NCBI GenBank assembly: GCA_023663135.1
Contig: JAMPIE010000016.1
Span: 1-56,316 of the forward strand
Direction: 5' to 3'
DNA: 56,316 nt
Source of the DNA: Alloprevotella sp.
GTDB taxonomy: Bacteria > Bacteroidota > Bacteroidia > Bacteroidales > Muribaculaceae
Part shown: positions 7,526 to 15,142 of the stretch, in pieces
Layout: every line of letters begins with the position of its first letter
How positions within the stretch are numbered: the first letter of the stretch is position 1
Translations under genes and position numbers: made by a program
The notes under the pieces: model-generated
What the model was told of the DNA's origin: nothing
Databases searched by the model: none
The model's input: the letters and a program-made list of their open reading frames with translations, nothing else

Positions 7526-8797
7526 ATGCTCACCCTTCAGCAAATAAAGGAAGATCCCCGGCGCATCATTGAGCGGCTGGCCGTAAAGGGTTTTGACGCC
7601 AACGACGCCATTGCCCGCATACTCACCCTCGATGAGGAACGCCGCGCCGCGCAGTATGAGAGCGACACTCTCAATGCTGAGCAGAAGAAACTTGCCGCCT
7701 CCATCGGTGCCCTCATGAAGCAGGGTCAGCGTCAGGAAGCTGAGGCTGCCAAAGCCCAAGTGGCGTCAATCAAGGAGGCACAGAAGGCCACTACAGTGCG
7801 CCTTGACTCGGCCGAGAGCGAGATGAAAGAGATACTTCTCTCGATTCCCAACATTCCTTGCGACGCCGTGCCTCATGGCCTCACCGCCGCCGACAACGTT
7901 GTAGAGAAGACCGGCGGCCCAATGCCCACACTACCCGAGGATGCCCTGCCCCACTGGGACCTCTGCAAGAAATATGGCATTATAGACTTTGACCTCGGAG
8001 TGAAAATTACCGGGGCCGGATTTCCGGTCTACATAGGCAAAGGTGCCAGGCTCCAAAGAGCGCTCATCCAATTTTTCTTAGACCGAGCCGGCGAGGCCGG
8101 ATACACTGAGATACAGCCCCCATACGTAGTAAACGAAGCATCGGGCTATGGCACCGGTCAGCTCCCCGACAAGGAGGGTCAGATGTACTTCATCAACGAG
8201 GACCGCCTCTACCTCATCCCGACAGCAGAGGTGCCTGTGACCAACCTCTACCGCGACGTAATCATTCCCGCCGATCGTCTCCCCATCAAAAACTGCGCCT
8301 ACTCAGCATGCTTCCGTCGCGAAGCCGGAAGCTATGGCAAAGATGTCCGCGGCCTTAATCGCCTCCATCAGTTTGACAAGGTAGAGATCGTCCGCATCGA
8401 GAAGCCCGAAGACTCTTATGCAGCCCTCGAGGAGATGAAAGATCATGTCCAGGGCTTGCTCGACTCCCTCGGCCTCCCCTGGCATATATTGCGCCTATGC
8501 GGCGGCGACATGAGCTTCACCTCGGCCATCACCTTTGACTTTGAAGTGTGGTCGGCCGCGCAGAAGCGCTGGCTTGAGGTTTCATCGGTATCCAACTTTG
8601 AGACCTATCAGGCTAATCGCTTGAAGTGTCGCTATCGCACCGATGACAAGAAGACTGCTCTGTGTCACACACTCAATGGCTCGGCTCTTGCTCTGCCCCG
8701 CATAATGGCCGCCCTGCTGGAAAACAACCAGACCGCAGATGGTGTCGTGGTGCCCGAAGTGCTCCGACCCTACACCCACTTTGACATCATCGACTGA
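7526..8797 (+). CDS. serS: Seryl-tRNA synthetase
   Basis: A 423-residue class II synthetase charging tRNA-Ser. The N-terminal coiled-coil arm that binds the long variable arm occupies roughly residues 25-105 (many Glu, Ala, Lys). Motif 2 is seen in CFRREAGSYGKDVRG and motif 3 in GSALALPRIMAALLEN near the C-terminus; the serine-binding TAEVP is also present. Length is normal. It is followed after 14 bases by the SpoU methyltransferase gene, so the two are likely one transcript. Confidence 0.96.
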   Translation: MLTLQQIKEDPRRIIERLAVKGFDANDAIARILTLDEERRAAQYESDTLNAEQKKLAASIGALMKQGQRQEAEAAKAQVASIKEAQKATTVRLDSAESEMKEILLSIPNIPCDAVPHGLTAADNVVEKTGGPMPTLPEDALPHWDLCKKYGIIDFDLGVKITGAGFPVYIGKGARLQRALIQFFLDRAGEAGYTEIQPPYVVNEASGYGTGQLPDKEGQMYFINEDRLYLIPTAEVPVTNLYRDVIIPADRLPIKNCAYSACFRREAGSYGKDVRGLNRLHQFDKVEIVRIEKPEDSYAALEEMKDHVQGLLDSLGLPWHILRLCGGDMSFTSAITFDFEVWSAAQKRWLEVSSVSNFETYQANRLKCRYRTDDKKTALCHTLNGSALALPRIMAALLENNQTADGVVVPEVLRPYTHFDIID

Positions 8798-8811
8798 CCT
8801 CCCCACCCCGC

Positions 8812-9339
8812 ATGGAGAAGAAAACAATATGGGATCTCGACCGGCCATCGGTAGACCAATACCGTGGCCGGCCGAAGCTCCCCATAGTGCTCATAGCCGA
8901 CAATATACGCAGCCTTAACAACATAGGGTCGCTCTTTCGCACCAGCGACGCGTTTCTCATTGACCGCATAGCCCTCTGCGGCATCAGCGCATGCCCCCCA
9001 TCGCCCGAGATACACAAGACTGCTCTCGGAGCAGAAGACTCTGTGGCCTGGAGCTACTATGCTCAGACGATAGATGCTATCAATAGCCTCCGCCGCGAAG
9101 GGTTTGTCATCTTATGCCTGGAGCAAGTGAAAGGGAGCGTGGCGCTCGACCAATTCCGTCCACAACCCGGGCAGAAATATGCCGTCATCGTGGGCCACGA
9201 GGTGAACGGAGTAAGCCAGGAGGCGGTCGATGCAGCCGACCTTTGCCTGGAGATACCCCAGTATGGCACCAAACACTCCCTCAACGTGGCAGTCAGTGCC
9301 GCCCTTGCGCTCTGGACCCTCTTCGCCGCCCTCAAATAA
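8812..9339 (+). CDS. TrmH/SpoU-family RNA 2'-O-methyltransferase
   Basis: A 175-residue SPOUT methyltransferase using S-adenosylmethionine to methylate ribose in tRNA or rRNA. The three SpoU motifs are visible: NIRSLNNIGSLFRTSDAF (motif 1), VIVGHEVNGVSQE (motif 2) and IPQYGTKHSLNVAVSAALALW (motif 3), the last forming the cofactor-binding knot. The protein consists of little more than the catalytic domain, lacking the N-terminal substrate domain of RlmB. The target nucleotide cannot be assigned. Confidence 0.88.
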   Translation: MEKKTIWDLDRPSVDQYRGRPKLPIVLIADNIRSLNNIGSLFRTSDAFLIDRIALCGISACPPSPEIHKTALGAEDSVAWSYYAQTIDAINSLRREGFVILCLEQVKGSVALDQFRPQPGQKYAVIVGHEVNGVSQEAVDAADLCLEIPQYGTKHSLNVAVSAALALWTLFAALK

Positions 9340-9361
9340 ACTTGCGTCAGCAATCCCCCCG

Positions 9362-9560
9362 ACAATTCATCCCAATCTGTATATTAATGCCGGATGTAAC
9401 GGCGCGGGAAAGATCACGACGGCCATGTCGACCTCCGAAGGAACCCTACGTCGGAGCAACCCCGATGGGTAATGATTGGAATAAGTCTACGTATTGAGGT
9501 CGTAGCTCAGTTAGGAATGAGCAAGAGAGTTTGTCGTTCCAACAACATCTGAGCGAAACT
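9362..9560 (+). pseudogene. Decayed zeta-toxin-like ATPase fragment
   Basis: The frame ending at 9472 encodes NLYINAGCNGAGKITTA, very close to the N-terminal strand and Walker A loop of bacterial zeta-toxin/PezT-like kinases (typically LYIIAGxNGAGKTT). The frame then stops. A second frame at about 9520-9573 reads EQESLSFQQHLSETVGYG, which is reminiscent of the ESFSFETTLSG segment of the same family. No single frame joins them and the central catalytic region is missing, so this looks like a degraded remnant. The Walker match is good; the second match is weak. Confidence 0.45.
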
Positions 9561-9683
9561 GTCGGATATGGCTGACTGCTGAAGACGGCGATCTGCTACT
9601 TCGTCATGAATCTGACAAGGTCTTTGGGTGCACTTTGTCGTATCCTTACTGAAATGAGTCGTATTCTTCGTCGTTTTGCTCTT

Positions 9684-9762
9684 AGTAATCGTATAATAGT
9701 AAGTTGGGACAGATGCCGATGAGGACGAGCAGAATGTCCCAAGTTAATTTTTGAAGATTACT
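9684..9762. repeat. Palindromic element copy B (79 bases, GTAATC termini)
   Basis: The left arm (9684-9711) reads AGTAATCGTATAATAGTAAG then TTGGGACA; the right arm (9735-9762) is its near reverse complement, ending GATTACT. The arms share the outer GTAATC, a run of A, and a TAAsTTGG block with copies at 22287 and 36441. The 23-base centre has no relation to the other copies. It lies between the zeta remnant and the tRNA-Asp terminator. It resembles a MITE or REP-like hairpin; no transposase is present in the window. Confidence 0.6.
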
Positions 9763-9862
9763 TAATCAACAGGCCGATTGTTGATCCTCCCAACCTCGCG
9801 GCCCTCCGCTTTCCGATTGCCTCCGCCACCGCGCGGCCGTGGCATAAATCCGGGAAATAAAA

Positions 9863-9902
9863 GAATGACCCGAGCAGGCAGATGCCAAACATCGGGTCAT
9901 TC
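9863..9902 (-). terminator. Terminator of tRNA-Asp
   Basis: GAATGACCCGA (9863-9873) pairs perfectly with TCGGGTCATTC (9892-9902). On the minus strand the stem is followed by TTTTATTT, giving a classic intrinsic terminator 16 bases after the tRNA 3' end. Confidence 0.85.
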
Positions 9903-9917
9903 TCCTCTCTCCTCTTG

Positions 9918-9991
9918 CGGTATGGACGGGACTCGAACCCGCGACCCCCTGCGTGACAGGCAGGTATTCTAACCAGCTGAACTACCACACC
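9918..9991 (-). tRNA. tRNA-Asp (anticodon GTC)
   Basis: The minus strand folds into a complete 74-base cloverleaf: acceptor GGTGTGG with CCATACC (one G-U pair), D-arm with AGCTGGTTAGA, anticodon stem CCTGC/GCAGG with loop CTGTCAC (anticodon GTC), and T-arm GCGGGTTCGAGTCCCGT. The discriminator is G, as expected for Asp. The 3' CCA is not encoded. A promoter (10071-10102) lies upstream and an intrinsic terminator (9863-9902) downstream. Confidence 0.97.
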
Positions 9992-10070
9992 TTGATGTGA
10001 GAGACATTTAATGAGAGTATGTTAAATGTTCGCTTTGCTTAAGGGCGTTGTTGTTTCCCTTTTGCGAGTG

Positions 10071-10102
10071 CAAAGTTACGGCGACTTTTTCATTCCCACA
10101 AA
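10071..10102 (-). promoter_or_regulatory. Promoter of tRNA-Asp
   Basis: On the minus strand TTTG (10102-10099) and TAACTTTG (10078-10071) are 20 bases apart. Predicted start near 10067 leaves a leader of about 75 bases before the mature tRNA 5' end, which would be removed by RNase P. Confidence 0.7.
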
Positions 10103-10131
10103 TTTTTCACTAAATTTTTTCAAATTTTTTG

Positions 10132-10530
10132 TCAAAATTTTCTGAGTGTTAGTGTCACGCTGTCGCGCCAGAGCATCACGAGGTCTTTGCGAGTGAGCGT
10201 AATCACCTTAAATTTAGCAAGATATGGCGTGTGAACATCCATTCCCCATGGGCCAAGCCAGATGTAGTCCCAGGGGAAGTCGATAGACAGGCTGTCGCCC
10301 CATACTCTCAGGTTGCCCGTGTTGTTGGTCTCGCCATAGGAGGTGAGGGCGGCTGTGTGGCGATAGAAGGAATAGTAGCAGCGGTCGGGGCAGAGCGTGT
10401 GCCCTGAAGGGTAGTCGACGCTCATGAGCTGCCAGCGGCCGTCGAGGTGCCCGTCCATCGGCATCTGGGTGCATCCGGCGCCGATGGCTGTCGCTGCCAG
10501 GGCCAGGGCTATATATAATAGGTGTCTCAT
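10132..10530 (-). CDS. Small lipoprotein, lipocalin-like domain
   Basis: A 132-residue predicted lipoprotein. The N-terminus MRHLLYIALALAATAIGAGC has a signal peptide with a lipobox ending at Cys20. The mature part begins with GRWQLMSVDYPSG and ends with a strand-like TRKDLVMLWRDSVTL, a pattern typical of the small lipocalin-like proteins of Bacteroidales, though the match is by eye. A longer frame from 10656 overlaps the Wzi gene and is rejected; the ATG at 10530 overlaps the Wzi stop by 4 bases, implying coupled translation. Function is unknown; outer-membrane or periplasmic location is expected. Confidence 0.7.
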   Translation of the reverse strand: MRHLLYIALALAATAIGAGCTQMPMDGHLDGRWQLMSVDYPSGHTLCPDRCYYSFYRHTAALTSYGETNNTGNLRVWGDSLSIDFPWDYIWLGPWGMDVHTPYLAKFKVITLTRKDLVMLWRDSVTLTLRKF

Positions 10531-12023
10531 AGGTGGGTCAGAAGTCCGGTCTTGGAGATAGATAGGGATAGGCCAAAGCTGCGGCCGATGAGCCTGCCCC
10601 AGTCGGCGGCGAGGCCGAGGGTGGCTGTCCAGCCGTTGAGGCGGCGTGGACTCCACGCCGCCTCAACAAGCAGGTTGACGCAGGAGCGTACGTCGCGGTA
10701 GGGGCGTTTGTAGGTGCCCCATCCGCGTGTGTAGGAGGTCAGGATGCGATAGCCCAGCTCCGGCAGGGGCTGCCCCTCGATGGCCCAGTGATGGCCTCTG
10801 ACGCGGTTGCACTGGAAGCGCAGTGTGTGGTCGGCGTTATAGATGGGCGAGATGATAAGTGGATTGCCAATCCCCATTCCCCAATGCTGGTAGGCCTGGT
10901 AGATTACGTTGTTGTAATAGTTGTCTTGTCCTGACACCTGCTCGGGCACTTCCGGGGTGGAGTCCCAATAGATGGGGCCGCTTTGGTCTGTGGTGGAGAG
11001 AAATTCATAGGCGGCTCCCGTGATCCATCGCCCCGATGGGTTGTGATATGACAGGCCAAAGAGCCCATCTTTCCATGGGTGGTCAAAAAACATCATGGAG
11101 TGGTCGTCGAAGAAGTGTAGGTAGTAGGCCTCGAGGTGCCATGGCCGGCCGCCGGGTCGCCAGGTGAGCCTTGCGCTCCACTCGCCCAGGTGATTGCCAA
11201 GGACGTTTGTGCGGTCGGCGGTGGGGGCATCGGCACCGCCGCTGCCCGGAAAGAGCACCTTCCAGTGCTCTTTGAGGCCATTGGGCATGTCGATGACGAG
11301 GGAATCGCCTTTATATAGCTTACCGCCAAACTGGGCTGCCATCTCCAGTCCCCCCTCAAAGGTAAAGGGTCGGCCTTGGGGCCCGACGCGGAAGAATATA
11401 CCCTTGGTGTGGAAGCGGACGCCTGAGGTGCGCAAGCCATCGGGCATAGTCCATCCTTCAAGGAAACGCGAGTCGGTGGTAATCCCATAGCTTATGTAGG
11501 CTTTAATGCCGAGCCAGTGACGCAGGCCGGGAATGTCGAGGTAGTGGGGCATTGACAGGCGGGCTTCGGGGATAGGTAGGGCGTTGCCTGAGAAGAGAAG
11601 GTCGCCCGACGAGAGGCGGCGGTCGACGAGCCGCGCCGTGTCAGCCATGGACTTGGAGCCTATCGAGAGTAGGAAGTGACGATAGCGGAGGTCGGCATAA
11701 AGCTGGCGAGCGCGGATGGGGGCATCTGCCCTCCAAGCGCCCACCAGCTCGGCTCCGAAGCCCCACCCTAAGCGGGAGGTGCCGAGAGCTGAGCGAGCCA
11801 CACATGCGCGGACATATCCCTCGCCTTGCCTTATGGAGCCGAGGCCCTCGCGATTGGCCACGAGCCAAAAGGGTGTGTTGCGCCCGGTGGAGGTGGTGGC
11901 CAGCACTTCGGCCTCATACGTGACGGGCTGCGGCTCATGGGCCTTCAACCGGGTGGGGACCGCGACACATAGCAGCGCTATGAGAGGGAGGAGTAAGCCT
12001 CGGAGGTGGGGGAGGGGAGTCAT
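10527..12023 (-). CDS. Capsule assembly Wzi-family outer-membrane protein
   Basis: A 498-residue predicted outer-membrane beta-barrel. The chosen start (12023) gives a signal peptide of about 28 residues (hydrophobic LLLPLIALLCVAVP, cleavage near LKAHEPQ). The early segment TTSTGRNTPFWLVANREG is characteristic of Bacteroidales Wzi-like proteins, which attach or organise capsular polysaccharide at the cell surface. The remainder is rich in aromatic residues and alternating strands. The start codon overlaps the stop of the AraC gene (ATGA) and the stop overlaps the lipoprotein start, giving a three-gene translationally coupled unit. The longer frame to 12185 lies inside araC and is rejected. 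Confidence 0.82.
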   Translation of the reverse strand: MTPLPHLRGLLLPLIALLCVAVPTRLKAHEPQPVTYEAEVLATTSTGRNTPFWLVANREGLGSIRQGEGYVRACVARSALGTSRLGWGFGAELVGAWRADAPIRARQLYADLRYRHFLLSIGSKSMADTARLVDRRLSSGDLLFSGNALPIPEARLSMPHYLDIPGLRHWLGIKAYISYGITTDSRFLEGWTMPDGLRTSGVRFHTKGIFFRVGPQGRPFTFEGGLEMAAQFGGKLYKGDSLVIDMPNGLKEHWKVLFPGSGGADAPTADRTNVLGNHLGEWSARLTWRPGGRPWHLEAYYLHFFDDHSMMFFDHPWKDGLFGLSYHNPSGRWITGAAYEFLSTTDQSGPIYWDSTPEVPEQVSGQDNYYNNVIYQAYQHWGMGIGNPLIISPIYNADHTLRFQCNRVRGHHWAIEGQPLPELGYRILTSYTRGWGTYKRPYRDVRSCVNLLVEAAWSPRRLNGWTATLGLAADWGRLIGRSFGLSLSISKTGLLTHL

Positions 12024-12946
12024 GAGCGTTGAAATTCGGTGGGCGACATGCCCGTCAGATGCTTGAAATATTTGCCAAAGGCGCTCTGATTGGAGAAGTT
12101 GAGCTCGTAGGCTATCTGCTGGATGTTTTTGCCTGAGAAGCGCAGGAGGTTTTTTGCCTCGAGGATTACATAATCGTCGATCCACTCGGCGGCTGAGCGT
12201 CCTGAGGCCTCGCGCACGAGCATAGATAGATATTTGCTCGAGATAAAGAGCTTAGATGCATAGAAAGCCACCGAGCGCTCGCGTCGATGATGCTCATGGA
12301 CCAGCTTGATGAAGTCGCGGACATAATTGTTGCGGCGCGCCATCCCGGGGGTGGCGGGCTCGTCGAGCTGACGGTGGTTGCGCCCAAACTGCATCATCTG
12401 GTAGACAACCGCTGCCATGAGGCAACGCGAGATGGAGCGCACATAGACCGGCTCGGAGTTGGCCGTCGTGTTGGTGTGGATCATCTCCAGATAGCCCGTG
12501 ACGATGCGCTCCTCCTCCTCCGAGAGGTGGAGCACCGGCTCGGAGTTGGGCGAGAGCTTGACCGTCTGAAGCACGCCGACATCGATGTTGATGTCGCGCA
12601 TAAACGACGTGGAGATAAAGAAGGTGTAGATGTCGAGGTCGGAGAGGTCGGCGCTCAGTGTATGGAAGATGCTCTCATGCCCCACGATGAGAAGCATCCC
12701 CGGCCCCAACGTATAATGCTGCATATTGACCTCCACCTCCATTCGCCCCTGCTTGACCAGGATGATGGTCATACCCTTCACTCTCACCGGGCCGCGCTCA
12801 AATTCATCGCAGCGCTCCCCGGGCCGGGAATGGGCAAAGACATAATCATCCTCAAGCATCGAAAATTCGGAGGCAAACCGCTCGAGCGCGGTAAGACGTC
12901 TCAAATCCACTTCGTCGGCCCGAGCTATTTTTTCTTTCTTGTCCAT
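12020..12946 (-). CDS. AraC-family transcriptional regulator
   Basis: A 308-residue regulator. The N-terminal half (about 40-180) looks like a cupin-type sensory domain; the C-terminal 100 residues hold two helix-turn-helix motifs, the second containing IQQIAYELNFSNQSAFGKYFKHLTG-type sequence ending in MSPTEFQ, which is diagnostic. The ATG at 12946 (MDKKEK) is preferred over one at 12976 because a -7-like TATTTTTG lies at 12961-12954 on the minus strand. It overlaps the Wzi gene by 4 bases, so it most likely controls that surface-protein unit and itself. The ligand is unknown. Confidence 0.9.
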   Translation of the reverse strand: MDKKEKIARADEVDLRRLTALERFASEFSMLEDDYVFAHSRPGERCDEFERGPVRVKGMTIILVKQGRMEVEVNMQHYTLGPGMLLIVGHESIFHTLSADLSDLDIYTFFISTSFMRDINIDVGVLQTVKLSPNSEPVLHLSEEEERIVTGYLEMIHTNTTANSEPVYVRSISRCLMAAVVYQMMQFGRNHRQLDEPATPGMARRNNYVRDFIKLVHEHHRRERSVAFYASKLFISSKYLSMLVREASGRSAAEWIDDYVILEAKNLLRFSGKNIQQIAYELNFSNQSAFGKYFKHLTGMSPTEFQRS

Positions 12947-13048
12947 AATGCGGCAAAAATAAGTAAAAACTCCCAAAATGTTGCCTCTCCGGGCTAAAAA
13001 TTTCCGAAAAAGACTAAGCCCCCCTGACGATAAGTGCCATTTATGGTT

Positions 13049-15142
13049 TTAGCGCTTTTGTGTAGTTCTGTCGGGATTGGTGGAGTGGGCGGGGAAGTCG
13101 CGGCGGAGGAGGGCTTTAGGGTCGGCCTGGGCTCCGCGGAAGGCTCGATAGAGATGGTCGGGATCGTCGCTGTTGCCTCGCGAGAGGATTTTGTCGGCGA
13201 AGGCGCGGGCGGCGCCGATGTTTAGCGGCTCATCTTTGTCGGGGGCTCCGGCTACGGCTTCGAAGGCGTCGGCGGCGAGCACTTCGGCCCATTTATAGGA
13301 GTAGTAGCCGGCGGAATAGCCGCCGGCAAAGATGTGGCTGAAGGAGGGGGAAATGGCTGCAGTGACGGGCTCGTCAAAGACTTTGACGGAGGCCATGGCG
13401 CTACGCTCAAAGGCTGTGACGTCGGCTGATGCTTGGGCTATCTCGTCGGCTGAGGCGAGGGTATACCACGCCATGTCGATGAGGCCAAAGGCGAGTTGGC
13501 GCAAGCATTGGTAGGCGGCTCCAAACGATGAGACGCGCTTCAAGGCCGCGAGGAGCTCGGAAGGGATGGACTCTCCGGTCTCGTAATGGCGCCCGGCTAT
13601 GTCAAGAAACTCCGGGCGAGTGAGGAAGGCTTCGAAGAATTGGGAGGGGAGCTCAACGAAGTCGCGCTCCACTGAGGTGCCGCTCAGGGCCTCGTAGCGG
13701 CAGGCTGAGAGGAGGCCGTGGAGGGCGTGGCCGGTCTCGTGGAGGAGTGTCTCGGCCTCGGAGGCGAAGAGGAGGGTGGGGGTGTCATTGTTAGTGGGCT
13801 TGGCTATGTTGGCCACCACGTTGATGTAAGGGCGCCGGTCACTGCCGTCGGGCATGAGACACTGGGCGCGAAACTCGGTCATCCAAGCGCCGGGGCGCTT
13901 TGTGGTGCGGGCGTAGAAGTCGTAGTAGACGAGGCCGAGGAAGCCGCGTGAGGGGTGGGTTACGCGATAGACTCTCACGTCGGGATGGTATGTGTCGATG
14001 CTTCCTGTAATCTCTTCAAAGTCGACGTCAAAGAGGGTCTTGGCCAGCGAGAATATCCCCTTCATGACATTGCCGAGTTCCAGATAGGGGCGCATGGCCA
14101 GAGGGTCATAGTCATATGCCTCTTTTTTGAGACGATTTGCTTCGTAGGAGTAGTCCCATGGCTCGAGGGAATGTCCGGCTATGGCCTCAATCTCTTTGAT
14201 CTCAGCGGGGAGAGCGGGGAGATAGGCGTCGCGGAGGCCATATAGGAGCTCCATCACTTTATCGGGGGTGGCGGCCATGCGACGCTGGAGGCGCTGATGG
14301 GCGGCCGAGGGGAAACCTAAGAGCCGTGAGGTCTTATAGCTTAAGCTGACTATCTCGCTCAGAATAGGGCGATTGTCATACTGCCCGTCGTTGCATCGAG
14401 AGGTCCATAGCAGGTAGAGACGATGGCGCAAGTCTCGGTTTTGGGCCGTCTGCATCACTTGGATGTAGATGGGCTGAGATATTGGGAGAATCCATCCTTT
14501 GCCGTCGGGGCCGGCCTTGACGTGGGAGAATACCTCCTCGGTCACGCCATCGAGCTCAGAAAGGTCAGAGCCGGAGAGGGTCATCTCCCTCATCTCTTTG
14601 ACGATGTTTTCGCTGAAGAGACGGTGGAGGTCGGCAAGGCGTTTTTTATAACCGGCATATTTCTCCTTGTCATGGTCGGAGAGGAAGGCGCCGGCGTTGA
14701 GGAAGGTGTCGTGATAGCGGTCGAGGAGGCGGGCGGTCTCGGTGTCGAGGCCTAAGGAGTCGCGACGGTTGTAGAGCGACTGGATGCGGTCGCGGAGGAG
14801 GGGGTTGTGGAGGATAGAGAGAGAATAGTCGACATACATGGGCTGTACCTTGGCATCAATCTCCATCATGGAGTCGGTCATCATCGAGCCGTTGAGGACG
14901 CCGAAGATGTTGAGGGCACGGTCGAGGTCGTCGCCGGCAGAGGCCAGGGGGATGAGTGTGTTTTCCACGGTGGGCTCGTCGGGGTTTTCGGCAATGGCCT
15001 TAATCTCTTGGCGGGCAATCTCAATGCCGCGCTCAATGGCGGGAATGAAGTGGCTCTCGTTGATGAGCGAGAAGGGGATGGCGTCGGCTTCGCGGAAGGG
15101 AGCGAAGAGCGGATTGGCGGCAGGGGCAATTGTATCGGTCAT
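13049..15142 (-). CDS. dcp: M3-family peptidyl-dipeptidase Dcp
   Basis: A 697-residue zinc metallopeptidase of family M3 (thimet oligopeptidase/Dcp), removing C-terminal dipeptides from short peptides. The HExxH zinc motif is in LLHETGHALHGLL near residue 470, and the third-ligand region follows in SVERDFVELPSQFFE. The helical N-terminal two-thirds, which form the deep cleft, are complete. No signal peptide is evident, so a cytosolic location is likely. Its start overlaps the stop of the TPR gene by 4 bases, so the two are co-translated. Confidence 0.93.
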   Translation of the reverse strand: MTDTIAPAANPLFAPFREADAIPFSLINESHFIPAIERGIEIARQEIKAIAENPDEPTVENTLIPLASAGDDLDRALNIFGVLNGSMMTDSMMEIDAKVQPMYVDYSLSILHNPLLRDRIQSLYNRRDSLGLDTETARLLDRYHDTFLNAGAFLSDHDKEKYAGYKKRLADLHRLFSENIVKEMREMTLSGSDLSELDGVTEEVFSHVKAGPDGKGWILPISQPIYIQVMQTAQNRDLRHRLYLLWTSRCNDGQYDNRPILSEIVSLSYKTSRLLGFPSAAHQRLQRRMAATPDKVMELLYGLRDAYLPALPAEIKEIEAIAGHSLEPWDYSYEANRLKKEAYDYDPLAMRPYLELGNVMKGIFSLAKTLFDVDFEEITGSIDTYHPDVRVYRVTHPSRGFLGLVYYDFYARTTKRPGAWMTEFRAQCLMPDGSDRRPYINVVANIAKPTNNDTPTLLFASEAETLLHETGHALHGLLSACRYEALSGTSVERDFVELPSQFFEAFLTRPEFLDIAGRHYETGESIPSELLAALKRVSSFGAAYQCLRQLAFGLIDMAWYTLASADEIAQASADVTAFERSAMASVKVFDEPVTAAISPSFSHIFAGGYSAGYYSYKWAEVLAADAFEAVAGAPDKDEPLNIGAARAFADKILSRGNSDDPDHLYRAFRGAQADPKALLRRDFPAHSTNPDRTTQKR

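Noticed and set aside
9498..9540. tRNA-like TAGCTCAGTTAGG (D-arm box)
   Set aside because: No matching anticodon stem, T-arm or acceptor pairing follows, so it is not a tRNA gene; at most a coincidence or fragment.
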